10,223 bases of DNA from Bacillota bacterium (GTDB lineage: Bacteria; Bacillota_E; Sulfobacillia; Sulfobacillales; Sulfobacillaceae), in contig JAKADW010000047.1 in NCBI GenBank assembly GCA_021820165.1, positions 1 through 10,223 of the forward strand, in the 5' to 3' direction. Within the stretch, counting starts at the first letter, position 1, and the number at the start of each line of letters is the position of its first letter. Both the position numbers and the translations under genes were made by a program. This document shows positions 1 to 6,305 of this stretch, one piece after another. The notes under the pieces were generated by a model. That model saw only the letters and a program-made list of their open reading frames with translations. It was not told where the DNA came from and did no database searches.

Positions 1-125
1 CGGCCGGTCAGGCACTCCTGGAACAGTTGGGTGGAACGGTGCAAACGCTCCGTGGGCAACCCCTTCGGTATCAGCCGGGGGCGTTCGTGAACCCCGACTT
101 CGTGGCCGCGCGACCCCTAAACTAG
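1..125 (+). CDS. C-terminal end of a CysQ / inositol monophosphatase family phosphatase (partial)
   Basis: Only the last 40 codons are inside the window; the reading frame begins at base 3 and ends at TAG 123-125. The peptide begins [13 protein letters not shown], continues with [10 protein letters not shown] and ends with [12 protein letters not shown]. This is the typical C-terminal end of the FIG superfamily of metal-dependent sugar/nucleotide phosphatases: a helix with AGxxLLEEAGG, then the strand LxGxPLRY, then NPxFVA. Within that superfamily it most resembles 3'(2'),5'-bisphosphate nucleotidase CysQ, which removes the 3' phosphate from PAP during sulfate assimilation. Inositol-1-monophosphatase and histidinol-phosphatase of the HisN type end in much the same way, so the exact substrate cannot be settled from this fragment. 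The metal-binding motifs lie upstream of the window. Its stop codon overlaps the stop of the convergent transporter gene. Confidence 0.7.
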   Translation, partial: AGQALLEQLGGTVQTLRGQPLRYQPGAFVNPDFVAARPLN

Positions 126-2161
126 CGCTCGCGTTGCCCTACCAGCGGTCGGTCGGACCTTCTCAGCTCCTCGTCATACGGTGGCGCGGGGCGGCCGAGA
201 GCAGCGGCTAAGAGGGCCAGCGATCGCCGTAGCTGGTCTTCGCGTTCCTTGGGTGCGTCGGGTTTGGCGCCGTCCCGGGACATCCAGGCCGCCGCCAGGG
301 CCAACAATAGGGTTCCGACAGGCAATTCTCCCGAGGACCGAGAGGGATCCGGATGACTGGGTGCCTCTTGCATTTTTGCTTCTTCGTAGATGAAGCGCTC
401 GCCGCGGAAGACGGACAATAGGGCCGAGAGCAGGGTCATGGCAGCGGAAAAGAGGAAGACGGTGCGGAGAGCCTTCATAAAGGGGTGGGCGATGAGCATC
501 GGGAAAAAGTGCGGACTCGTCAAGATGGCCGCTTGGCCGGGGGGCAAATGGGCCAGTACCGCCCGACCCGCCGCGTTGGCGCCCAGCAACATTTTTAGCG
601 GGTTGTACCCAAGAAGGGCAGCAAACAGGATGCTGAGCGGCGGCAGGTGAGCGAGGTGGGCGATGAAGGCCGGCGGCAGCGCAAAATGGCGCAATCCCTG
701 GGTCATGGTGGTGGGTAGACCCGTGGATAGCGAACTTATCACCATTGAGAAAAAGATCCCCATAGACAGCATCATCCCGGCGTTCATGAAGGTGGCCCGC
801 ATGCCCGATGCGGACCCCCGAAACCGGGCAGGAACGGCACTCATGATGGCCGATGTGTTGGGTGAAGCAAAAAGACCCATCCCCGCCCCGATGACAAAGA
901 TGTCGAAGGCGAAGGTCCAATAGTGGAAGTCCGCCGGAAGTGTGTTAAGTAAGAAGAACCCTATGGCACTCACCAGCATTCCGCCGGTGGCGAACCACCG
1001 TGCGCCATAGCGGTCGGAGAGACGCCCACTAATTGGTCCGAATACCAAAAAGCCCGCCATTTGCGGTATGGTATCGATGCCCGCTTGTAGGGGCGTGTGT
1101 GCGAACGACACCCCGTGCAAGGGAAGCCAGACGCCTTGAAGCCAGATGATGAGCATGAACGAGAGTCCGCCCCGGGCGATGGCGCTCATGAGACTGGTGA
1201 AATTTCCGATGGAAAAGGCGCGGATTTTGAAAAGGTCGAGATGGAACATGGGATTGGCGACATAGCGTTCGATCACAATAAACGCAATTAAAAGAACCAG
1301 CCCGCCGATAAGGCTAGTCAACACAAAGGGGCTTTTCCAGCTCATCGGGGAGCTCTTGTAGGGGTTGATGCTGTAGGTAAGCCCCAACAAAATCCCCATG
1401 AGGCCGAGGGCGAACGTGAGGTTGCCCCACCAATCGATGCCCTTCCCTTCCCGGGTGGCCGCGCTTTCGCGCAAGGCTATATAGGCCCAGATGGTCCCAA
1501 ACACGCCCACTGGCACATTAACCAAGAAAATGGCGCGCCAACTAATCGTGGAGAGTAATCCGCCCACAATGAGCCCAATCACGCTCCCGCCGATGGCCGC
1601 AATTTGATTGAGTCCCAGGGCAAAGCCCCGCTCATTGGCCGGGAAGGCATCCGTTAAGATGGCGGCGCTATTGGCGAACAAGAAGGCGCCGCCGATGCCC
1701 TGGACGAATCGAAAGATAATCAGTTCCCACTCGCCGGCGGTTCCTTTGCTGGGCGTCACAAATAACAAGAGGGAGCCGACAGTGAATATCAGGAAGCCCA
1801 AATTATAGAGCTTGACCCGTCCAAATGTGTCGGAAATGCGGCCAAAGGACACGAGAAGGATAGTGGTCGCCACGTTAAAGCCCATCAGAATCCAAAGCAA
1901 AAGGCTGGTTTGGCCGCTGTGCAACGGGTTGATGCGAATGCCGCGAAAAATGGCCGGCAGCGAAATAATTAGAATGGTCTGGTTGATGGTGGCCATGAGC
2001 ACACCGAGCGTGGTATTGGATAGGGCTATCCACTTATAGTGTGCGCGAGCACTGACATCCGCTGCTACGATGATCCCTCCTGGTTGCTGGCGTGTATGGG
2101 ACTTCTCCCGATAAAGAAGGCCTCTCTTCTCCACCAACAAGCGCCGGCGATGGACTACCAC
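122..2161 (-). CDS. MFS transporter, DHA2 family (14 TM drug/lipid exporter type)
   Basis: This 679-residue protein is a predicted inner-membrane secondary transporter of the drug:H+ antiporter DHA2 (14-helix) kind. TM1 holds [15 protein letters not shown] (about residues 55-69). Motif A follows as [11 protein letters not shown] (107-117). TM5 carries the glycine-rich antiporter motif [13 protein letters not shown] (191-203), followed by [14 protein letters not shown] second loop-8/9 motif A copy reads [10 protein letters not shown] (379-388). A roughly 90-residue outside loop rich in Pro and Leu separates the last two helices, and the C-terminal tail of about 90 residues is hydrophilic. The first acidic position usual in TM1 of DHA2 pumps (LDxTIV) is Asn60. 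The start shown is GTG at 2161, with GGGGGA six bases upstream. A much better ribosome site (AGGAGGG, 2074-2080) lies inside this frame, but no ATG, GTG or TTG follows it, so the true N-terminus is uncertain by about 30 residues. The substrate is unknown. Confidence 0.88.
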   Translation of the reverse strand: MVVHRRRLLVEKRGLLYREKSHTRQQPGGIIVAADVSARAHYKWIALSNTTLGVLMATINQTILIISLPAIFRGIRINPLHSGQTSLLLWILMGFNVATTILLVSFGRISDTFGRVKLYNLGFLIFTVGSLLLFVTPSKGTAGEWELIIFRFVQGIGGAFLFANSAAILTDAFPANERGFALGLNQIAAIGGSVIGLIVGGLLSTISWRAIFLVNVPVGVFGTIWAYIALRESAATREGKGIDWWGNLTFALGLMGILLGLTYSINPYKSSPMSWKSPFVLTSLIGGLVLLIAFIVIERYVANPMFHLDLFKIRAFSIGNFTSLMSAIARGGLSFMLIIWLQGVWLPLHGVSFAHTPLQAGIDTIPQMAGFLVFGPISGRLSDRYGARWFATGGMLVSAIGFFLLNTLPADFHYWTFAFDIFVIGAGMGLFASPNTSAIMSAVPARFRGSASGMRATFMNAGMMLSMGIFFSMVISSLSTGLPTTMTQGLRHFALPPAFIAHLAHLPPLSILFAALLGYNPLKMLLGANAAGRAVLAHLPPGQAAILTSPHFFPMLIAHPFMKALRTVFLFSAAMTLLSALLSVFRGERFIYEEAKMQEAPSHPDPSRSSGELPVGTLLLALAAAWMSRDGAKPDAPKEREDQLRRSLALLAAALGRPAPPYDEELRRSDRPLVGQRER

Positions 2162-2304
2162 ACAGTGTCCCCCACGGGTTCTGCGCTATTCCACCAACAG
2201 CGATGACCGGGCGGCACTTGGGGGACCTACCAGCTATTTTTCCGGGGGCCCGTGAATAGAATCAAAGGACAACAACATTCACCGTCGAAGGAGGGAGGAC
2301 AACC
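2162..2304. promoter_or_regulatory. Divergent intergenic region between the MFS gene and the synthetase-like gene
   Basis: These 143 bases must hold the promoters for two divergent genes. The clearest element is the ribosome site GGAGGGAGG (about 2290-2298) before ATG 2305. On the minus strand, TTGATT (complement of 2260-2265) and AAAAAT (complement of 2236-2241) are 18 bases apart and match the sigma-70 boxes at 4 of 6 positions each, a weak candidate for the transporter promoter. On the plus strand TAGAAT (2257-2262) could be a -10 box but has no convincing -35 partner. No strong operator or terminator was seen. CCACCAACA occurs at 2191 here and again at 2131 inside the transporter gene. 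Confidence 0.3.
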
Positions 2305-3705
2305 ATGGAGGGGAATCCGGAACCGTATGAAAAGGTGGCCGCGGTGTACGATTGGCTAGTGCCTTGGCGGTATCTACGGCAAGGCAACCGCTGGTATGTG
2401 GGTGGGTATGCGAACGTCTCCTTGAATGTTCTTGACCGGCACTTGGAGTCTCGAGCTGACCGGCTGGCCGTGTATGACCGGGGATCGGGGGCTCGGGCCA
2501 CGTATCGGGATCTGTATTGGCAAAGTGCTCGGCTCGCCCGATGGTGGCGTGATCAGGGGGTGGGACCTGGGCACCGGATGGTTCAGTATGGAGCACCGTC
2601 GTTGACTGGATTTGTGGCACTGTTGGCGTCGGTGCGTTTGGGAGCGGTCTCGGTATTCATTCCCGAAACGCCATCGCCAACCCTATTAAGAGAACGGCTC
2701 GAGGAATCCGAGGCGCTATGGGCGACGGGTGGAACCCCGGAGGCATGCCAACAGTTGCGTCGGGCAGGACAAGTTCGGGTGCTGGGGCTGGACGGATCGG
2801 CTTCGGGCGACGGCGCGTTGGCACAAGTGATGGCAGCCTCCCCGGGCCTTATCGATCCAGTGCCTGTGGAGGCCAATGCCATTGGCTTTGTCGTCTACGC
2901 CGATCAGCCCCAGCCTTATGCCTATGCGGGGATGGGCGCACTAATTGGGTGGACTGACAGCCTTTTCTCCCTGTTAGATCATGGGCCGGACGATCGGGTG
3001 GCCATCTATATGCCTCACCAAGGTCTCACGCACCCGTTCATATTGACGCTGGCCATGATGGCCCGCGGATCGCAGGTCAGTTGGGTTTCGGACCATCTTA
3101 AGGAGGCGGTTCGGGAACAGGGTATCACCAAAGTTATTGTGGCGCCTCGTTTAGCGGAAGAGGCGAGCGAAGTGCAGTCTCGTGTGGATCGGATTCTGGT
3201 GCTAGGCCACCCGCGTGGTGCCCTTCCCGAGGCGGTCGAGACCCGTGCGCGGTGGATCGAAGCGGTGCCTCATTGCACATCCGGAACCTACGAGCTGGTG
3301 GGGCATCGGCCGGTGGTCGACCATGGTCCTTCGGGCGACCGCACCACGGGACGTATTGATGCCGTCGATACGCCGCCCGAGAGCGGAGACCTTTGGCACC
3401 GTGTCCATCGTCTTTTCGGTGGGAATCCCGCGGTTTTGGAAATATGGACGATGGAGCAGGAAGGCCGAGGGGTGGTTTGGATTCGCGGCCAGGCAACGTC
3501 GGAGGATCTTATGGCAGGGATCGACGAGAAAGAGCGGGACCATTTCATCGTGCGGGTGGTCGATGAATTTCCGGAGACGGTGGAGGGCAAAGTGGCCGGC
3601 CAGGTGCTGTCTGCCGTTTCCAAGCGACAAGGCCACGTGGCGATTGACCAGTTGGGCAATCCCGGAGTGATTGAACGGATGCTGCGCGTCTTAGAACAGC
3701 CCTAG
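2305..3705 (+). CDS. Degenerate acetyl-CoA synthetase-like protein (AMP-binding family pseudoenzyme)
   Basis: This 466-residue open frame starts at ATG 2305 behind a strong GGAGGGAGG site. The N-terminus matches the ACAS_N region of acetyl/propionyl-CoA synthetases: WYVGGYANVSLNVLDRH (30-46), then ATYRDLYWQSARLARWW and a VALLASVRLGAVSVFIP segment (104-120). The nucleotide-binding A3 loop (normally YTSGTTGxPKG) should fall at about 195-214, but the sequence there is VVYADQPQPYAYAGMG, with no Ser/Thr/Gly-rich loop. The A5 YGxTE and A7 TGD motifs are missing, and the protein is about 180 residues shorter than a usual synthetase. A relic of A8 (GRIDAVD, 349-355) and of A10 (FPETVEGK, 422-429, keeping the lysine) remain. 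The reading frame is intact for over 1.4 kb, so it is probably a translated, catalytically inactive homologue rather than fresh decay. It is followed at 59 bases by a thioesterase, probably in one transcript. What it now does is unknown; ligand sensing or partner binding is a guess. Confidence 0.72.
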   Translation: MEGNPEPYEKVAAVYDWLVPWRYLRQGNRWYVGGYANVSLNVLDRHLESRADRLAVYDRGSGARATYRDLYWQSARLARWWRDQGVGPGHRMVQYGAPSLTGFVALLASVRLGAVSVFIPETPSPTLLRERLEESEALWATGGTPEACQQLRRAGQVRVLGLDGSASGDGALAQVMAASPGLIDPVPVEANAIGFVVYADQPQPYAYAGMGALIGWTDSLFSLLDHGPDDRVAIYMPHQGLTHPFILTLAMMARGSQVSWVSDHLKEAVREQGITKVIVAPRLAEEASEVQSRVDRILVLGHPRGALPEAVETRARWIEAVPHCTSGTYELVGHRPVVDHGPSGDRTTGRIDAVDTPPESGDLWHRVHRLFGGNPAVLEIWTMEQEGRGVVWIRGQATSEDLMAGIDEKERDHFIVRVVDEFPETVEGKVAGQVLSAVSKRQGHVAIDQLGNPGVIERMLRVLEQP

Positions 3706-3764
3706 AGTTGTCGGCTAGGGTGCATCCTGGTACCTTTAAAAGGGAGAGGATCAGGGAGGCGACC

Positions 3765-4190
3765 ATGGCGGACGACCGTTATCGATACGAGAGTGAGTAT
3801 GAACGACAGTTTTTCGAATGGGCCGGTTTAGAGGTGTTGGAGGCGAGCGGCGGTCGGTCACGGGTGCGGCTCCACGTGGAGCCGCACCATCGCGGTGGAG
3901 GCGGCACGGAGGCGGTCAATGGGGGCATTGGCGCCTACCTGTTCGATGGGCTCTTGGGGAGCGCGGTGCGGAGCACCTGGGACGAGGACATCCAAGGACA
4001 GGTGACGATGACATTGACGGTCCAATATTTGCGGCCCTTGTTAGCGGATGATGTGGTGGATGGTGTGGGAGAGGTGACCCACCGAGGAAGGTCAGCCGCT
4101 TATGCCTCAGGCGTCATTTATGACAAAGATGGGAACGTGGCGATGAGTTGCACGGGAATTTTTCATTTATTTCGGCGAAAACGTGACTAA
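3765..4190 (+). CDS. PaaI-type hotdog-fold acyl-CoA thioesterase
   Basis: The 141-residue product has the single hotdog domain of the PaaI / 4HBT family, which hydrolyses acyl- or aryl-CoA thioesters in the cytoplasm, usually as a tetramer. The core motif is VNGGIGAYLFDGLLGSAV (51-68): the family's HGG is NGG here, and Asp61 sits where the catalytic acid of PaaI proteins is expected. The strand TLTVQYLRPLL (83-93) is the conserved second signature. The start was set at ATG 3765, six bases after GGGAGG; an upstream in-frame TTG at 3708 would add 19 residues without a good ribosome site. It sits between a synthetase-like pseudoenzyme and a PAP2-like gene, overlapping the latter by 8 bases. Codons 33-42 contain a perfect 26-bp palindrome. 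The substrate cannot be named. Confidence 0.85.
   Translation: MADDRYRYESEYERQFFEWAGLEVLEASGGRSRVRLHVEPHHRGGGGTEAVNGGIGAYLFDGLLGSAVRSTWDEDIQGQVTMTLTVQYLRPLLADDVVDGVGEVTHRGRSAAYASGVIYDKDGNVAMSCTGIFHLFRRKRD
3863..3888. repeat. Perfect 26-bp palindrome inside the thioesterase gene
   Basis: The 13-base arm GGTGCGGCTCCAC is followed at once by its exact reverse complement, centred on CACGTG between 3875 and 3876. The next bases outward do not pair. In RNA it could form a stem of about 11 GC-rich pairs with a 4-base loop; in DNA it could bind a symmetric protein dimer. No run of T follows, so it is not an intrinsic terminator. The centre falls on a codon boundary. Confidence 0.95.
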
Positions 4191-4902
4191 GGGGCATCCA
4201 CATTCTGCACTCTGGTGGTCCGTGTTCTGGATCCTTGCCGCCCTCGTGGCTGTGAGTGGGGCATTGGTGCCGCTTGACCGGAGTATTGGGGCGGTTTTGT
4301 CTAGATTTGGTAACCGAGTGCCCGCGTCCAACCTCATTTGGGTGGTCGGGGGCATTCCGATCACCGGGCTGGCTGTCCTCGGGGCCGCTTGGAGGCGGAA
4401 TCGTTGGAGGCTGGTACTAGCTTTTTTGGGAGGTCTTTTGGTGGAAGCGCTCGCCAAGCACTTCATTGCCACACCTCTCCCCAAGGCGACATTCGAGCCG
4501 CCCTTTTACCGTCATTTAGAGACATTCACCAACATTACCCCCAAGATGGTGCTGTCCTGGGTGGCGGTCGTGATTCCCATGCACGGTGCTTCGGCGAAAG
4601 CTCATGTTGCCCTCTTTCGGGGGAGTTTTCCGAGTGGCCACGTGTTTCGGCTGACGTATGCGAGTGGGGCATGGCTTTTCCGTCGACGCCGGTGGACTTG
4701 GGCTATTGCGCTGGTGGCGGGGACTTTAGTGGTCGCCACCGGCGGTCATTGGGCTCTTGACGCGGCCGGTGGCTTCCTTCTCGCTCGAGCGTTATTGGCC
4801 TTCGTGGACTCGGTCAGTCGCGGGCAATCGGAGCCGCGGGGTGCTCGATCCAGCCGCTCCAACTTCCGGGATAGAGAAGAGGCTCAGCACCGGTCAAGGT
4901 AA
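4183..4902 (+). CDS. PAP2-like membrane phosphatase family protein
   Basis: This 239-residue membrane protein has the layout of a PAP2 phosphatase, a family that dephosphorylates lipid phosphates such as phosphatidate or undecaprenyl pyrophosphate at the outer membrane face. Hydrophobic segments lie at about 10-30, 50-68, 76-90, 122-132, 173-186 and 192-207. The C2 motif is clear: FRGSFPSGH (145-153). C3 appears as GGHWALD (187-193), with His189 and Asp193 in the right spacing. The usual SR before it is Leu-Val, and the C1 motif KxxxxxxRP is K92 through LP, lacking its arginine. Activity is thus less certain than family membership. It starts at GTG 4183, 8 bases before the thioesterase stop, with no good ribosome site, suggesting translational coupling. 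The last 30 codons lie opposite the end of the convergent sulfurtransferase gene and encode an Arg/Ser-rich tail with no family resemblance. Confidence 0.75.
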   Translation: MTKGHPHSALWWSVFWILAALVAVSGALVPLDRSIGAVLSRFGNRVPASNLIWVVGGIPITGLAVLGAAWRRNRWRLVLAFLGGLLVEALAKHFIATPLPKATFEPPFYRHLETFTNITPKMVLSWVAVVIPMHGASAKAHVALFRGSFPSGHVFRLTYASGAWLFRRRRWTWAIALVAGTLVVATGGHWALDAAGGFLLARALLAFVDSVSRGQSEPRGARSSRSNFRDREEAQHRSR

Positions 4903-5647
4903 GCGCCAATATGTCCACACATGCTGTGATGCCGGATCCGCAATATACCACGGGCTGGCGAGTCCTGGCCAACACGGAGGACAAGAGTCGTTTTTGGTCC
5001 TCAGCCGGCTTGAAATGGCCGTCGGGATCGAGCGTCGTGGCATAGGGAACGTTTAGGGCCCCGGGAATATGTCCTCCGACCCGGTCTACGGGCTCGTTCT
5101 TTCCGCGAAAACGTTCGGGCGATCGCGCATCGACTAGGGTGAGCACGTGGTGATTCGGAAATAGGCTCTCGAAGTCTACGGTCTTGGATAGATCAGGTCT
5201 GGGGATAAAGTGCCCAGGGTGAGGCCGCGGTACGTGGTCCTCGGTTGGAAGACCCGCCGCCTGCCAAGCGGGGAATCCGCCATTGAGCACCGCGACGCGG
5301 GGGTGGCCGAAGAAGCGCAGCAACCACCAGCAGCGTGCGGCCCCGGCTACGTCGTCATCGTAGCAGACAACCCGGGTGTCCTGGCTCACGCCAGCCTTCG
5401 ACATGGCCTCGGCGAAGGCCTGGGCATCCGGCAAAGGGTGGCGCCCTGCGCCCAAGCTGGGTGGCCCTGCCAAATCTTCTGCCATGTCCATCCGTATAGC
5501 GCCGGGAATGTGCGCTTCGCCATATGAGGTCTCCCCATACTGCGGCTCTTGCAATCGCCAACGGCAATCTAGAATGACGACAGTCGGCTCCCATAAGTGG
5601 GCCTGCAACCACTCGCGGTCCACCAGCGGTCCAAAGCTTTCCTTCAT
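4814..5647 (-). CDS. Two-domain rhodanese sulfurtransferase (3-mercaptopyruvate sulfurtransferase type)
   Basis: The 277-residue protein consists of two rhodanese domains in tandem, the usual length for this family. The first (about 1-135) contains VVILDCRW, a HIPGAI segment and VAVLNGGFPAW; its pseudo-active loop reads CYDDDVAG with no cysteine at the catalytic place. The second (about 150-277) contains LVDARSPERFRG, GHIPGALNVP and the active loop YCGSGITAC, with Cys236 as the persulfide-carrying residue. The CGSGxTAC loop is the mark of 3-mercaptopyruvate sulfurtransferases; thiosulfate sulfurtransferases usually have CRKGVT. It would move sulfur from mercaptopyruvate (or possibly thiosulfate) to a thiol or cyanide in the cytoplasm. 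The start ATG 5647 follows GGGAGGGAGG with seven bases between. The DUF421 gene ends 48 bases upstream on the same strand, so the two may share a transcript. Its 3' end overlaps the PAP2-like gene by 89 bases, tail to tail. Confidence 0.9.
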   Translation of the reverse strand: MKESFGPLVDREWLQAHLWEPTVVILDCRWRLQEPQYGETSYGEAHIPGAIRMDMAEDLAGPPSLGAGRHPLPDAQAFAEAMSKAGVSQDTRVVCYDDDVAGAARCWWLLRFFGHPRVAVLNGGFPAWQAAGLPTEDHVPRPHPGHFIPRPDLSKTVDFESLFPNHHVLTLVDARSPERFRGKNEPVDRVGGHIPGALNVPYATTLDPDGHFKPAEDQKRLLSSVLARTRQPVVYCGSGITACVDILALTLTGAEPLLYPGSWSGWIEHPAAPIARD

Positions 5648-5695
5648 GAATGATCCTCCCTCCCATGCCAGTGTAAGGCAGGAGGCCGGCGGGCG

Positions 5696-6148
5696 CTACG
5701 ACTTCTCAGGGATAATCCCCAGTTTACCGTCCGGCTCGACGGTGGCGAGCTGGACCTGGCCTGGGGAGTCAATCTTGGCCTCGCGAAGGCGCATGGTGAG
5801 GTCTTCGTGACTGATGCCGGCCTTTTTGAGCGCTTGGTGGTCGACTTGGCCCTGGCGGATAAGTGCTCGTGGTGTGCCCATCAGGAGAGGCCGAAGGGTT
5901 GGGCGGTTTGCAGCCAACTGACCCACAATCCAGGAGATGACGGCAAAGGCCGCTACGACCAGAATCCCGCCATAAAGGGGGTCTTTCATGGACACCGCTG
6001 TGGACCCAGCTACGGTTCCGAAGGTAATGCCGGCGACGCGATCCATGGGAGTTAAGTTGGCCATGGTCCGCTTGCCCAAGACGCGAATGGCGATGAACAC
6101 CACGGTAAACATCACCAGCGAACGCCAAAGAAAGTCGAGTGCTTGCAT
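5696..6148 (-). CDS. DUF421 (YetF/YcaP-like) membrane protein
   Basis: The 150-residue protein matches the DUF421 family. Membrane segments lie at about 7-24, 38-52 and 60-76. The family signature RVLGKRTMANLTPMDRV (22-38) is followed by a glycine-rich GITFGTVAGSTAV stretch. The cytoplasmic part reads LIRQGQVDHQALKKAGIS, then DLTMRLREAKI and a final strand pair ending GKLGIIPEKS, which is the normal end of the small family domain. It is shorter than YetF or YcaP (over 200 residues) because the second part of their soluble region is absent. The function of the family is not established; roles in the membrane of stressed or sporulating cells have been suggested. The start ATG 6148 has AAGGGGGA upstream, inside the palindrome GGGGGTCCCCC. 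It is probably the first gene of a two-gene unit with the sulfurtransferase. Confidence 0.85.
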   Translation of the reverse strand: MQALDFLWRSLVMFTVVFIAIRVLGKRTMANLTPMDRVAGITFGTVAGSTAVSMKDPLYGGILVVAAFAVISWIVGQLAANRPTLRPLLMGTPRALIRQGQVDHQALKKAGISHEDLTMRLREAKIDSPGQVQLATVEPDGKLGIIPEKS

Positions 6149-6305
6149 CGAGGGGGTCCCCCTTATTTATGCCAATCATTGGAGATTCTGCTTTAGCCTG
6201 GACATTCGCGGAAGGAATTATCCATCCGCTGGCGAATAGCGATGTATTGGGGTGGTCCGAGGGGGGCTCCCCGTTGCTGTTACAGAACTCCGGAGGAGGA
6301 TAAGG
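6149..6305. promoter_or_regulatory. Divergent control region between DUF421 and the acyl-CoA operon
   Basis: These 157 bases separate the divergent DUF421 gene and the five-gene acyl-CoA operon, so both promoters should be here. Visible symmetry: GGGGGTCCCCC (6152-6162) at the DUF421 ribosome site; CCAATCATTGG (6172-6182), a perfect 5+1+5 palindrome; and ATTCGC (6204-6209) facing GCGAAT (6232-6237), with inner GGA/TCC pairs. Any of the last two could be an operator or a leader hairpin. I could not pick convincing -35/-10 pairs. The strong ribosome site GGAGGAGGA (6292-6300) belongs to the crotonase gene at 6306. Confidence 0.35.

Noticed and set aside
174..920. Long open frame of 248 codons on the minus strand within the transporter gene
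   Set aside because: It is an out-of-frame shadow of the transporter with no ribosome site and a His/Pro/Arg-rich composition lacking any recognisable motif.
3268..3300. TSGT in the synthetase-like protein (residues 325-328) as a surviving A3 ATP loop
   Set aside because: It lies about 130 residues too late, after the segment equivalent to A4, and lacks the following Gly/Pro-Lys; order and spacing are wrong.
3202..3636. Overlapping open frames on both strands within the synthetase-like gene
   Set aside because: Typical shadow frames of GC-rich coding DNA; the frame with the ACAS_N signature explains the region.
3708..3764. Upstream TTG start adding 19 residues to the thioesterase
   Set aside because: No ribosome site precedes it, and ATG 3765 has a well-spaced GGGAGG; the extension does not look like protein of this family.
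4414..4437. GCTGGTACTAGC followed by six T, resembling a terminator
   Set aside because: The dyad has no room for a loop, includes a G-U pair, and lies in the middle of the PAP2-like coding sequence.
6261..6274. GGGGGGCTCCCC as a terminator or operator
   Set aside because: Arms of four G/C only, no T run, and adjacent to a gene start; too weak to call.
6252..6305. Upstream start adding 18 residues to the crotonase
   Set aside because: It would translate through the control region and its own strong ribosome site; GTG 6306 is well placed.
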